From positions 1-64,000 of the forward strand of contig NZ_FOCP01000013.1 of NCBI RefSeq assembly GCF_900110145.1: a stretch of 64,000 bases of DNA, given 5' to 3'. This DNA comes from Nitrosomonas marina (GTDB taxonomy: Bacteria; Pseudomonadota; Gammaproteobacteria; Burkholderiales; Nitrosomonadaceae). Of this stretch, positions 36,479-46,300 are shown piece after piece. Within the stretch, counting starts at the first letter, position 1; each line of letters begins with the position of its first letter. The notes beneath the pieces are model-generated. The model worked only from the letters and a program-made list of their open reading frames with translations. It searched no databases and had not been told where the DNA came from. A program made the translations under genes and the position numbers.

Positions 36479-37243
36479 CTAGTCCATGCCAGCCTGCCTG
36501 CCTGCAACTTCTATTTCAGATACAAACAACCGTGTGCGATGACCGAAAATATTTCTGTTGGCGAGCCGCTCACTGTAGTGCACTTTCACCGGAACGCCTG
36601 CTTTCAGTCCCTCGATCGCGAAATGATACAGATCATGGTCATCCATCACAAAATGACGGAATTTGTCGCCATTAGCACCGATTTGCATGGTCATGAAATA
36701 ATTTCGTGCAAGGTTTTTATTCTTGATGACGTTGGTTATCCGTCCAAATTCGACGCCGTAGGAAACTTCCGGTTCAAATGTGCGGATGTCGCCGATCAGA
36801 TGCGTTTGCGGGAGTGGCCGGTTTTTATCAACCAGATGGATGTCGACCAGTTCATTGACAGCGGAACATGCCAGCAGCGTATTGCTGCGAGGCGTTTTGT
36901 ATTCGATAACGACATCGTAACCGATCAGTTCGTCAAGTACATCGTAGAAATCATCTTCGTCAAAGCAAAAACGGAAAGGGTTGGTCACAAGATTTTGCGG
37001 CAGGCTGCCAAAGCTGATAAACGATGCGCTCTCATGACCCAGTAGCAGTTCACCCGCATGTGCGCCGCTCATGCCGCGACCGAATCTATCGTCACGCCCG
37101 ACCCGGCTTAACTGGCCTGATGCAAAACCTTTGGTGTCAATGATCAGTGACGATGAAAAGGCCGTCGCTGCGTTCAGGGCGACACCGAGCATCAGCGATA
37201 AAACAAGTATGCCTGGAATGGAGAGATTCCATATTCTTATCAT
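36479..37243 (-). CDS. hypothetical secreted protein, 254 aa
   Basis: Start at the ATG 37243 (MIRIWNLSIPGILVLSLMLG), which gives a clean N-terminal signal sequence ending near ATAFS; an upstream ATG at 37279 would add 12 polar residues. The mature part is beta-rich with paired Cys (CFDED and LACSA) and several aromatic-rich segments (FRFCFDEDDFYDVLDELIGYDVVIEY). No family was recognised. It is expected to be periplasmic or membrane-anchored. It is next to two other exported proteins (Slp and the 124-residue protein) but not overlapping them. Confidence 0.7.
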   Translation of the reverse strand: MIRIWNLSIPGILVLSLMLGVALNAATAFSSSLIIDTKGFASGQLSRVGRDDRFGRGMSGAHAGELLLGHESASFISFGSLPQNLVTNPFRFCFDEDDFYDVLDELIGYDVVIEYKTPRSNTLLACSAVNELVDIHLVDKNRPLPQTHLIGDIRTFEPEVSYGVEFGRITNVIKNKNLARNYFMTMQIGANGDKFRHFVMDDHDLYHFAIEGLKAGVPVKVHYSERLANRNIFGHRTRLFVSEIEVAGRQAGMD

Positions 37244-37400
37244 TTTCAGTTCATTACCTTCGGTTAGGGTTGTTATCAATCAGATCAACCCTCTCGAAAA
37301 GCTGCCACAGCGGGTTTCGCCACATCTGGCCTGTATTCAGAGTGCCAATTAATTATCAGCTGATATCTAACAGTTACTGCGTTTATTTCAGGTGGTGCAA

Positions 37401-37775
37401 TCAGCCATCTTCATATTTTCCGCCGTTCTGAATACAGGTCTCCTCAATGGTTGACGCGTCCCAGTCATGCTTTTTTTTCGACCCGCGATAATAATGTTTG
37501 TCGAGAACCAGTCCGTCCGGATCAGTAAAACGAATGCAGCGCCCGATTCTGTTTTCATCGGGGCAGCGCTCGCCGACCGTGCAGTGCTTGGTAATCAACT
37601 GGCGATCTGTTGCGGAGAGTGTGCTCAGACGGTATTCCTCACAGATACTCTGCCTTTTAATGCGATCGCAGATAACAAACGCACTCGGGTCTTCATTGAC
37701 GCTGCTGTTAGCCGCACCAGTCAATAACATGGAAAGCACAATATAAGCAATAAACAGTAAAAACAGCCGTGTCAT
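37401..37775 (-). CDS. small secreted Cys-rich protein
   Basis: 124 residues. The signal peptide MTRLFLLFIAYIVLSMLLTGAANSS is followed by a ~100-residue domain with six Cys (VICDRI, SICEEY, KHCTVG, ERCPDE, GRCIRF and ETCIQNGG). Six spaced Cys in a small exported protein suggests a disulfide-bonded fold, possibly an inhibitor- or antigen-like module. No family was recognised. It lies between the 254-aa secreted protein and pgsA, all on the minus strand. Confidence 0.7.
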   Translation of the reverse strand: MTRLFLLFIAYIVLSMLLTGAANSSVNEDPSAFVICDRIKRQSICEEYRLSTLSATDRQLITKHCTVGERCPDENRIGRCIRFTDPDGLVLDKHYYRGSKKKHDWDASTIEETCIQNGGKYEDG

Positions 37776-37843
37776 AGGTTTCCTTTCTACTCGTAAAGAA
37801 CAACAGGGTTTTTCTCGCCCAGTCGTGTCACGATTCCGGTCAG

Positions 37844-38443
37844 CTACCTGTCAACGCGAATGGCTTTCGGAATCGCCACTTTCAAATAATAAATCATTGA
37901 CCATAATGTCAGCACTGCCGCTACATAAATCAGCCAGGTCCCGATCTGGTGCGCATTAAGACCCTCAGTCAGATCATCGTGGTAGAGCAGCAGCGGAATC
38001 GCTATCATTTGCGCGGTTGTCTTGATTTTACCCAGAAACGATACCGCTACGCTCTTGGATTGACCGATCTGCGCCATCCATTCACGCAATGCAGAAACGG
38101 CAATTTCCCGCCCGATAATAACCAGCGCTATCGGCGCGCCGAGCCGGTCGAGATAAACGAGCACGATCAGCGCGGCAGCGACCATTAATTTGTCTGCCAC
38201 CGGGTCGAGAAAAGCGCCAAAGGCGGACATTTGATTCAGTGCACGTGCCAGAAAGCCATCCAGCCAGTCTGTTATGGCAGCGCCGGCAAAAATCAGGGTG
38301 GCAACAAGGTTTTTTTGCTCGACTGTCAGCCAACCGGCTGGCAAATAAAAAATACCAACAAATATGGGTATGGCCAGTATTCTAAGCCACGTCAGCAAAT
38401 TCGGCAGATTCAAAGGCATAAAAGCGATTGCTTTGTCAGGCAT
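37844..38443 (-). CDS. pgsA: CDP-diacylglycerol-glycerol-3-phosphate 3-phosphatidyltransferase
   Basis: 199 residues, four to five transmembrane helices. The CDP-alcohol phosphotransferase signature DG(x2)AR(x8)G(x3)D(x3)D is intact: DGFLARALNQMSAFGAFLDPVADK (~62-85). The N-terminus LNLPNLLTWLRILAIP is typical. It makes phosphatidylglycerophosphate, the committed step to phosphatidylglycerol in the inner membrane. A second ATG at 38419 (MPLNLPNLL) matches the usual family start and is equally plausible. It is next to uvrC (116 bases apart, same strand), a common pairing in proteobacteria. Confidence 0.95.
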   Translation of the reverse strand: MPDKAIAFMPLNLPNLLTWLRILAIPIFVGIFYLPAGWLTVEQKNLVATLIFAGAAITDWLDGFLARALNQMSAFGAFLDPVADKLMVAAALIVLVYLDRLGAPIALVIIGREIAVSALREWMAQIGQSKSVAVSFLGKIKTTAQMIAIPLLLYHDDLTEGLNAHQIGTWLIYVAAVLTLWSMIYYLKVAIPKAIRVDR

Positions 38444-38559
38444 CTATAAAAACAGGTATCAAAAAAATAATTCATCAGATTAATCATGTAACGGTCAGGT
38501 ATCCGCAATCTGCAGATATGTCATGCGCAACTTTATTTTCAACAGTTTCCGGCGAACGA

Positions 38560-40401
38560 TCAGTGCAGTTCCCGGTAGATTTTCTCCGCAAGCCTGCGGC
38601 TGATTCCTTCAGTCTGCGCCAGCTCTTCAATACTGGCCGTCTGCACGCCTTTCAGTCCGCCGAAACGTCCCAGCAGGCACTGGCGTCTTTTGGCGCCGAT
38701 TCCGCTGATACTCTCAAGGCTCGAGGTCATGCGTGATTTACCACGCCGTCCACGATGCCCCTGAATGGCAAAACGATGCGCTTCATCCCGTATCTGTTGA
38801 ATCAGATGCAAAGCGGCATGGTTATTCGGCAATTGTAACGGCTTTTGTCGCTCGGGAAAAACCAATTGCTCAAGGCCCGGTTTTCGGCTCTCACCTTTAG
38901 CAACGCCCATCAGATTGGCATCGCTGACACCGAGTTCATCGAGCGCTTTTTTTGCTGCGTTCACCTGCCCCTTGCCGCCATCAATCATGATCAGATCAGG
39001 CATGCGCCCCTCGCCTTGAACAATCTTCTGATAACGCCTGTTTAAAGCGTCGCGTATCGCGGCATAGTCATCCCCCGGTGTAATATTCTTGATGTTAAAG
39101 CGCCGGTATTCATGATTGCGCATGGCAAACTGATCATACACCACGCAGGATGCCACTGTCGCTTCACCCATGGTATGGCTGATGTCAAAACACTCGATAC
39201 GATTCAACCCGTCCAGATTCAAGGCCTGCTGCAGTGCGACCAGCCGTTCTTCCTGGCTGGCTTTGCGGTTCATCATTTGATTAAGTGAAAGTTGTGCATT
39301 TTCCGACGCCATTTTCAGCCATATCCGCCGCTCACCGATCGGATTCTGATTAATGGTCACTTTATGCCCTGCCTGCTCGGTCAGCAAATTCTCCAGTAAT
39401 TCTCGACGAATTTCGCGGTCAACGATAATCAGGTTCGGCACACTCCGGTTGATGTAATGTTGCGCCAGAAATGCCTCGATCACCGAAGACAGCTGATAAC
39501 CATCGGCGTTCTGCGGAAAAAAGCTTTTGTCGCCGAGATGGCGGCCACCTCTGACCATGGCCAGCGTCACGCATACTCTGTCGCCGCTTTCCGCGTCACC
39601 TGCACAGGCCACAATATCCGCGTCCATCGCTTTGCCGCTGTCTACAAACTGCTTTTCACGGATTTTTCGCAACGCCTGCATTTGGTCGCGCAGTACAGCC
39701 GCCTGTTCATAGTCCATCCTGTCCGACGCTTGCTGCATTTTGCCGGCAATACCGTCAATCACTTCGGATTGCTTACCCTGCAGAAACAGCGCGGCACCGT
39801 GCATATCCTCACGGTATTCGGCCGGTGAAATTTTTCCAACACACGGACCACTACAGCGTTTAATCTGGTACAGCAGGCAGGGACGCGCACGATTATTGAA
39901 TACACTGTCTTCACAGGTACGCAGACGAAAAACTTTTTGCAACAGCTGAATGCTCTCACGCACGACACCGGCATTAGGAAACGGACCGAAATACTGGTGC
40001 GTTTTATCCAGCAACCCGCGATAAAACCCCAGTCGAGGAAATTCATGTCCACTTAGAATGATATATGGATATGATTTGTCATCCCTGAACAGGATGTTAT
40101 AGCGTGGCTTGAGGCTTTTGATTAAATTGTTTTCCAACAGCAGCGCTTCGGCTTCCGAACGAGTCACCGTCGTTTCAATGCCGGCGATCTGAGACACCAT
40201 CAACTGTGTCCGTGGCGCCAGCCCCGTTTTCTGAAAATAGGAAGAAACGCGTTTTTTTAAATCCACGGCCTTACCGACATAGATTACTTCGCCATCGGCA
40301 TTGAGCATTCTATACACACCGGGCTGTGCGGGTAAATTCAGGCAATAGCCTTTCGCGTCGAATTTTACCTGTGCTTTGCTGCTATCCATCTGTTTCAACA
40401 C
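38560..40401 (-). CDS. uvrC: excinuclease ABC subunit C
   Basis: 613 residues, full family length. The GIY-YIG nuclease domain (~27-105) starts PGVYRMLNADGEVIYVGKAVDLKKRV. The Cys-containing CEDSVFNNRARPCLLYQIKRCSGPC region (split here in two parts) comes next, then a UVR motif (YEQAAVLRDQMQAL at ~234). The C-terminal RNase H-like endonuclease carries IECFDISHTMGE and PDLIMIDGGKGQV, and tandem HhH motifs close the protein (LESISGIGAKRRQCLL, IEELAQTEGISRRLAEKI). It makes both incisions in nucleotide excision repair, loaded by UvrAB. The start may be GTG 40401 or ATG 40389; neither has a strong ribosome-binding site. Confidence 0.96.
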   Translation of the reverse strand: MLKQMDSSKAQVKFDAKGYCLNLPAQPGVYRMLNADGEVIYVGKAVDLKKRVSSYFQKTGLAPRTQLMVSQIAGIETTVTRSEAEALLLENNLIKSLKPRYNILFRDDKSYPYIILSGHEFPRLGFYRGLLDKTHQYFGPFPNAGVVRESIQLLQKVFRLRTCEDSVFNNRARPCLLYQIKRCSGPCVGKISPAEYREDMHGAALFLQGKQSEVIDGIAGKMQQASDRMDYEQAAVLRDQMQALRKIREKQFVDSGKAMDADIVACAGDAESGDRVCVTLAMVRGGRHLGDKSFFPQNADGYQLSSVIEAFLAQHYINRSVPNLIIVDREIRRELLENLLTEQAGHKVTINQNPIGERRIWLKMASENAQLSLNQMMNRKASQEERLVALQQALNLDGLNRIECFDISHTMGEATVASCVVYDQFAMRNHEYRRFNIKNITPGDDYAAIRDALNRRYQKIVQGEGRMPDLIMIDGGKGQVNAAKKALDELGVSDANLMGVAKGESRKPGLEQLVFPERQKPLQLPNNHAALHLIQQIRDEAHRFAIQGHRGRRGKSRMTSSLESISGIGAKRRQCLLGRFGGLKGVQTASIEELAQTEGISRRLAEKIYRELH

Positions 40402-40503
40402 TGCTCACGATTCACGCCATGAAAACTATGCCATAGCTGCACATAACTATTGATCAAATGTGTCATCTGTCTTCGATCATCTTTTTTTACAGGACGACCG
40501 ATA

Positions 40504-40692
40504 TCAGTCTTTCTTGCCCAGTAGCGCACCACCAATCGCCCAGTTTTCATGCGGCACTTCTTCAAACGTAATATACGTGTAGGATTTCGATTTATTGGCA
40601 ACACGCGAGAGGGTATCGGTAATCTCTTCAGCAATCTGCGCTTTCTGATCCTGGCTTAGCGTGCCTGCAACACGTAAATGAACATATGGCAT
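40504..40692 (-). CDS. 4-oxalocrotonate tautomerase family protein
   Basis: 62 residues, normal for the family. P2 of MPYVHLRVAG becomes the catalytic N-terminal proline after Met removal. The family helix (SQDQKAQIAEEITDTLSRV) and the beta hairpin (TYITFEEVPHENWAIGG) are present, so it should form a hexameric or dimeric tautomerase. The substrate is unknown. A good ribosome-binding sequence (AGGAGA) sits just upstream. It lies between uvrC and the uracil-DNA glycosylase. Confidence 0.92.
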   Translation of the reverse strand: MPYVHLRVAGTLSQDQKAQIAEEITDTLSRVANKSKSYTYITFEEVPHENWAIGGALLGKKD

Positions 40693-40745
40693 TTTCTTCT
40701 CCTGATTTTATGGTTCTTGTTTTGTACTTCGATTTTCCTGATCGC

Positions 40746-41432
40746 TTATTTGATTGACAGATCAGCTGAAATTACGGCAAACACCTGTTCGAACATTTCG
40801 GCTGTCAGACGCTTTGTCTGGGTATTGTAGCGGCTGCAATGATAACTGTCATAGAGTTTGATTGTATTTGCTTTTCCGCATGGCAGTTTGTGTGCGGCCC
40901 CATGGGAAAACGGATAATCTTTCTGACGCAGGCCCAGACACTGTAATACGGATCGGTGCGCGATCGCGCCCAACGCCAGCACGATGTGCCCGCCTTGGTC
41001 TCTGAATTCGTCCAGCTCAATTTTCAGATAATGTCCACACTGCCGAATTTCATCCGGATTAGGCTTGTTTTGCGGTGGCAGGCATTTAACCGCGTTCGTG
41101 ATCCGGCAATTAATCAATTGCAAATCGTCTTGCAGTGAAATTGATTCATTCCGGCTGGCCAGCCCGAATTTATACAATGTCTGGTACAGCAGAATGCCTG
41201 CATAGTCCCCGGTAAAGGGTCGTCCCGTACGGTTGGCACCATGCATGCCGGGCGCCAGCCCGACTATCAGCAACTGTGCCCGGACATCACCAAATGCGCT
41301 GACCGGGCGCGCGTGATATTCGGGGTAACGTTCCTTTACCGTATCAAGAAATGTTGCTAGCCTTGCGCATTGTCTGCAATCGGCAGGCTCAAAAGGATAA
41401 CCCGCTTTTATAGTAGAATGTATAGTCATCAC
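40746..41432 (-). CDS. family 5 uracil-DNA glycosylase (UDGb-like)
   Basis: 228 residues. The N-terminal CRQCARL (~20-26) provides Cys ligands for the expected Fe-S cluster, with further Cys downstream. The catalytic-site motif GLAPGMHGANRTGRPFTGDY (58-77) is diagnostic of family 5 enzymes, which use GLAPG rather than GQDPY of family 1. The second motif SYHCSRYNTQTKRL, late in the protein, replaces the family's HPS/HVS-type loop. It excises uracil and other deaminated bases. It diverges from tamA across an 80-base gap. The second Met (MTIHST) is an equally possible start. Confidence 0.92.
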   Translation of the reverse strand: MMTIHSTIKAGYPFEPADCRQCARLATFLDTVKERYPEYHARPVSAFGDVRAQLLIVGLAPGMHGANRTGRPFTGDYAGILLYQTLYKFGLASRNESISLQDDLQLINCRITNAVKCLPPQNKPNPDEIRQCGHYLKIELDEFRDQGGHIVLALGAIAHRSVLQCLGLRQKDYPFSHGAAHKLPCGKANTIKLYDSYHCSRYNTQTKRLTAEMFEQVFAVISADLSIK

Positions 41433-41550
41433 ATTAAAAACAACGATGAATTATTAACAGCACCAGTACCCTGATTTTCCTAAATGCATATCGCCATTGC
41501 CGAATATTTAAATGCATCCTGAATACGGTGCTATGCAGGATACCCTATCG

Positions 41551-43326
41551 ATGCTCAGAAAACGGCTTGTAATTAATCTATACGCGCTTTGCTTCAGCAT
41601 GCTTGCAGTCTCCAGCAACCCGATTTTAGCGGAAACGGCGTTGATACCCAACATTACCGGTCCAGCCAAGTTCGCACGGATTTCCGCACCCGACGATGTG
41701 CAGAAGTTTCTCCAGGAGCACATAAAACTTCCTGAAGAGCCCTTCGCCAATAATATGGCGCAACGGACCTTTCTTCGTCGCACCAAACATGAAATCATAG
41801 AATTGCTCGCGACACAGGGATATTTCTCGCCCGCTGTCACTTTTGACAAGCGTATTTCAAATAAGGTCGAAATTCCTGTGATTGTTATCGACCCGGGACC
41901 AATGGCAAATATCCGGTCTGTCGAGATTAAATTCCAGGGCAGTATCGTTGATGATGAATCACAGCAGGACGAAATCAAAAAATGGCGAAAAGCCTGGCCG
42001 CTTAAAGTGGGCAGACCTTTTCTCTCAGCAGAGTGGGAAGAAGCCAAGTCGGTATTGCTATCACAAGTTTCCTACAAAAAATTTGCTGCCGCCAGAATTG
42101 TGAAAAGCGAAGCGGTTGTGGACAAAGAGAACGCGCAGGTGTCACTGCATGTCGTTATCGATTCCGGCCCGGTTTTTTACTTTGGCGAATTGAAGATCGA
42201 TGGATTGGACCGTTACGATTCGGGAATGATCGAAAATCACCGACCATTTCGTACAGGGGAACCCTATAGCAAAGAACTGATGCACAGATTCCAGATTGCC
42301 CTGCAAAATATCCCGCACTTTGGCAACGTATCGGTCAGCATTGATCCAGATGTATCGAAACATAACGCCAGCCCGGTTTACGTAACTGTAACCGAAACAA
42401 AATCCCAGCGTATCGCTGTAGGTGGTGGTTACAGCTCGAACAATGGTGCCCGTGCTGAAGTCAACTACAGCAACCACAATTTCCTTGACCGTGCTTGGAA
42501 TTTCAGTACATTGTTACGACTGGAGCAAAAGCGCCAGACATTTTTTTCCGGTGTAAACACATTGCCCAATGAAAACAACATTTATTATGCTCTGGGTGCC
42601 ACCCTGCAAAGAACCGATATCGAGGACCTGGTAACTGTCAGGCAACGTGTAGATGCCGCACGCATTTACCAGACATACAATACGCAGTGGCAATATTCGC
42701 TGAACTGGCAAAGAGAGGAAAAACGTCCCGACGGCGCGATCAATCAGACTGTTGAAGCGTTAGCGTTCGACTGGCGCTACCGCTATCACCTTGTCGATGA
42801 TCCGGTCAATATCCGCCGAGGCAACGTTTCCGAACTTAGAGTAGGCGGTGGTCTCGATTCTGTTTTTTCCGATCAGGATTTTCTGCGGCTATATGGACGG
42901 CAGCAAAACTGGTGGCCGGTAGGTAAACGGGACGTGTTTTATTTACGCGGCGAAGCAGGCTATACTCTGGCGCCATCACGCTTTGGCATTCCGCAGGAGT
43001 ATCTGTTTCGCGCTGGTGGCATTCAGTCGGTCAGGGGTTATGATTTTCTGAGCATCGGGGTGCGCGAAGGGAATGCCATTGTCGGTGGCCGTGTTCTCGC
43101 AACCGGCACCGCTGAATACACTCACTGGTTTATGCGCAACTGGGGAGCGGCTGCTTTTGTCGATGCCGGCAGCGCGGCTGATACGATCGAAGACATGGAT
43201 TTATTTCTCGGTTACGGCGCCGGTGTGCGCTGGCGCAGTCCGGCGGGACCGCTCGCGCTCGACCTGGCCAGAGGCCACAAAACCGGCACATTCCGGGTTC
43301 ATTTCTCAATGGTTGTCAATTTCTGA
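41551..43326 (+). CDS. tamA: autotransporter/translocation assembly factor TamA
   Basis: 591 residues from the ATG at 41551, with AGGAT about ten bases upstream; earlier in-frame ATGs are at 41512 and 41533. The signal peptide ends near ILAETA. Three POTRA-like repeats occupy ~30-270 (for example VKSEAVVDKENAQVSLHVVI and VYVTVTETKSQRIAVGGG leading into the barrel). An Omp85-type beta barrel fills the C-terminal ~300 residues, with the loop 6 motif QSVRGYDF and a final strand ending HFSMVVNF, where a terminal aromatic is typical. TamA sits in the outer membrane and works with TamB in outer-membrane protein insertion and lipid transport. Its stop overlaps the tamB start by one base (TGATG). Confidence 0.95.
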   Translation: MLRKRLVINLYALCFSMLAVSSNPILAETALIPNITGPAKFARISAPDDVQKFLQEHIKLPEEPFANNMAQRTFLRRTKHEIIELLATQGYFSPAVTFDKRISNKVEIPVIVIDPGPMANIRSVEIKFQGSIVDDESQQDEIKKWRKAWPLKVGRPFLSAEWEEAKSVLLSQVSYKKFAAARIVKSEAVVDKENAQVSLHVVIDSGPVFYFGELKIDGLDRYDSGMIENHRPFRTGEPYSKELMHRFQIALQNIPHFGNVSVSIDPDVSKHNASPVYVTVTETKSQRIAVGGGYSSNNGARAEVNYSNHNFLDRAWNFSTLLRLEQKRQTFFSGVNTLPNENNIYYALGATLQRTDIEDLVTVRQRVDAARIYQTYNTQWQYSLNWQREEKRPDGAINQTVEALAFDWRYRYHLVDDPVNIRRGNVSELRVGGGLDSVFSDQDFLRLYGRQQNWWPVGKRDVFYLRGEAGYTLAPSRFGIPQEYLFRAGGIQSVRGYDFLSIGVREGNAIVGGRVLATGTAEYTHWFMRNWGAAAFVDAGSAADTIEDMDLFLGYGAGVRWRSPAGPLALDLARGHKTGTFRVHFSMVVNF

Positions 43327-46300
43327 TGAAACATCATAGCAATCACTCAGCGCAACCCGGCATCAAAGGCATCCGCGGCGGTTTTCGTCTTAATTTGCTG
43401 ATCATTGCGCTATCCGGCTTGCTGGCTGCGCTGGCTGGCTCCGGTTACTGGATATTAAACACCGCCAGCGGCTTTCAATGGCTGCTGTCAACTGCCTCGC
43501 GCATGAGTGGCGGTGCGCTGGAAGTCGAGGATATTGGCGGTACTTTCAGCGATATGCAGATCGGCAGGCTGCAATATCACGATGAGACTCTAAAACTCGC
43601 CATACAGCAGTTCAAACTCGACTGGTCGCCGGGCCGGCTGGTTACCGGCGAACTGTTCGTGCGCGCCATCGACGCCCAGCGGATTGATGTACATACCGTA
43701 CCGTCCTCGGAAGAAAATACGAAAGCAGCGACATTGCCCGCTGATCTGTCATCACCCATTGATATCTTGATACAGGTTATTTCAGTGGACGAGATACACC
43801 TGTATTCACACGATGACATTTTAACCGGTCAGCAACGGCAACCCGACCTCTCAATAACCGGTCTGTCCCTGCAGCTGGATAGTAATGCTCAGCGACATCG
43901 GTTGACTCATTTATCGCTTAATAATTCAGAATTTGGCGCACTCAATGCATCCGGTCACATATTGACGACGCATCCGTTTAATCTGAAATCGAGTATTCGA
44001 TTGGACGATGCAGCAAGCCGGGGTGTTACACACGCGGCCCTGTCCGGTTCGCTGGAGCTGCTGGATATAAAACTCGCTCACCAGAACGCAGCGACGCGAG
44101 GAGCCGCCGCCATTCGACTAGAGCCGTTCGCTCAAAGTGCTACCGACATGCTGAAATCATTGCATGTCTCCGTCACCGGATTCAATCCTGCCGATTTTCT
44201 CTCTGACGAATCAGGGATTCCCGGTGCAAATCTGGCGCTACAGGCAGTTATAAAACAAAACGGCGACGACCGGCTCGTCGGTCGCATGGCATTGCAGAAC
44301 AGCACAGCTGCCCCGCTGAATGAAAACGGTCTGCCGCTCAATGGTCTTTCTGCGGCGATATTACTTACCGAAGACACATTCAAACTGGGCAACCTGCAAA
44401 TACTGCTTTCTGACCAGGGCCAGATTTCGGGTAACATGGAATGGCATATTGATCGATCGACTGGCCAGGCCATACTCAATATCAGCAATCTGGATCCTGC
44501 CGCAATCGATACACAGCTGCAACCGGCCACAATCGGCGGCACGGTGCAATTTATGGGCGATGCGGATTCACAGCGTGTCGCCATCAGTTTAAACGACGAA
44601 CAGAGTTTGAACCTGAATGCATCCGTCGTGCACGCCGCCAGCCGAATTGAGCTGGAGCAACTTGATCTGCGTCACGGTCAATCCCGTCTGACCGGCAATG
44701 GCGAATTGAACCTCGGTAATGGCGATACCGACGATGACGCACAGGAATTCCAGTTCACCGGCCAGCTCAGTCAGTTCAACATTGCCGATTTCGTACAGGG
44801 CGTCGAATCCAACCTTAATACCCGACTTGATATCACGGGCAGCCTGTCCCCCGAATTGTCAGCCGTACTCGATTATCAATTTGAAAAAAGCCATCTGAAT
44901 CATCAACCAGTTACCGGCACCGGAAAGATCGCATTTGAAGCACCGTTTTTTCTCGACAGCAAAACCGACTTTCAAATCGGCTCAAACCAGGTCAGCGTCC
45001 ATGGAAAATTTGGCAGGCCCGGCGACGCGCTGGTACTGCGAATTACCGCGCCCGCACTTGCACAGACCGGACTCGGACTATCGGGTTCTCTCGAAGCACA
45101 GGTCGACTTGAGAGACACGGTGGATTCGCCTGCGTTTGATTTCAATTTAGACAGCCAGGCGCTTGCGTTATCCGAAAATTTTTCGATCGGCAACCTTATT
45201 GCCGAAGGCTACCTTCATTCAGAAACGCTTTCGCTTACGCTCAAAGCCGATGAATTGCAAACAGATGGCGAAACGCAACTCAGGCAGTTCGATCTAAAAA
45301 TCGCCGGAAAAAAATCGGCGCATACCCTGCAGACCCGTTTACGCGTCAACGATGAAACCACAGTTGTTTTACACGCCGATGGCGGCCTGACCGGACTTGA
45401 CAAACCGAATACGCCACCTGTCTGGCAGGGCCGGTTAACCGAGTTGTCAGTCACCGGACAGGTGCCTGTCGCGCTGCAGTCGCCAGCCCCGCTTACACTT
45501 AGCAGCGAACGTGTTGACTTTCGCAATGCACGCATGAACATAGCAGGTGGTCAGGCCAGCATCAACCGGATTTTATGGTCGCCACAACAGTGGCAAAGTG
45601 ATGGTTATTTTTCCGGTGTAAAAATACATCCCGACAGCGATGTAATTCCTGGCGAGGATTTGCTTCATCTGGGCGGCAAATGGCATATTGAGGCGCCGGC
45701 TTCGCTGGCCCGACTTTCTGGCGAAATTGAAATTACACGAGAAAAAGGCGACTGGTATCTGCCCGGAGAATTGCCGCAGGCCGTCGAATTGCAAACTTTG
45801 ACAATGAAGGCCAGTGCACGCAACGGCGCACTGGCCGCTCATTTTGATTTAAGCAGTGCGTTGATCGGCAATATCAATGCGCGGCTGGAGTTACCAGCAC
45901 TGCAAGCCGCAAATGGTGAGTTGCTGCCGCCCGACACCCGGCTGGATGGCGAGGTGAATCTGGCAGTGCCCGATCTGTCCTGGCTGGATCAACTGACCGA
46001 CACTGCTCTTCAGGCTGGCGGCGCGGTCAAACTCCAGACCAGCATCGCTGGCACGCTCGACAAACCAATGCTACAAGGCGATATCCGCGGCGAACAGCTG
46101 ATGATCGCATTACTTGATCTCGGTCTGAATTTACATCAGGGTGAACTCAAGGCACGTTTTGATGAATCTGTACTGCATATTGATCAATTGAGTTTTGTAT
46201 CGCCCTATCAGTCACCGCCCAAGGACCGCTTGCTAAAAAAACTGAAACTGGAAAACAAGCCTGGTTCAATAACCGTCAATGGTTCATTGGGTTTCATCGA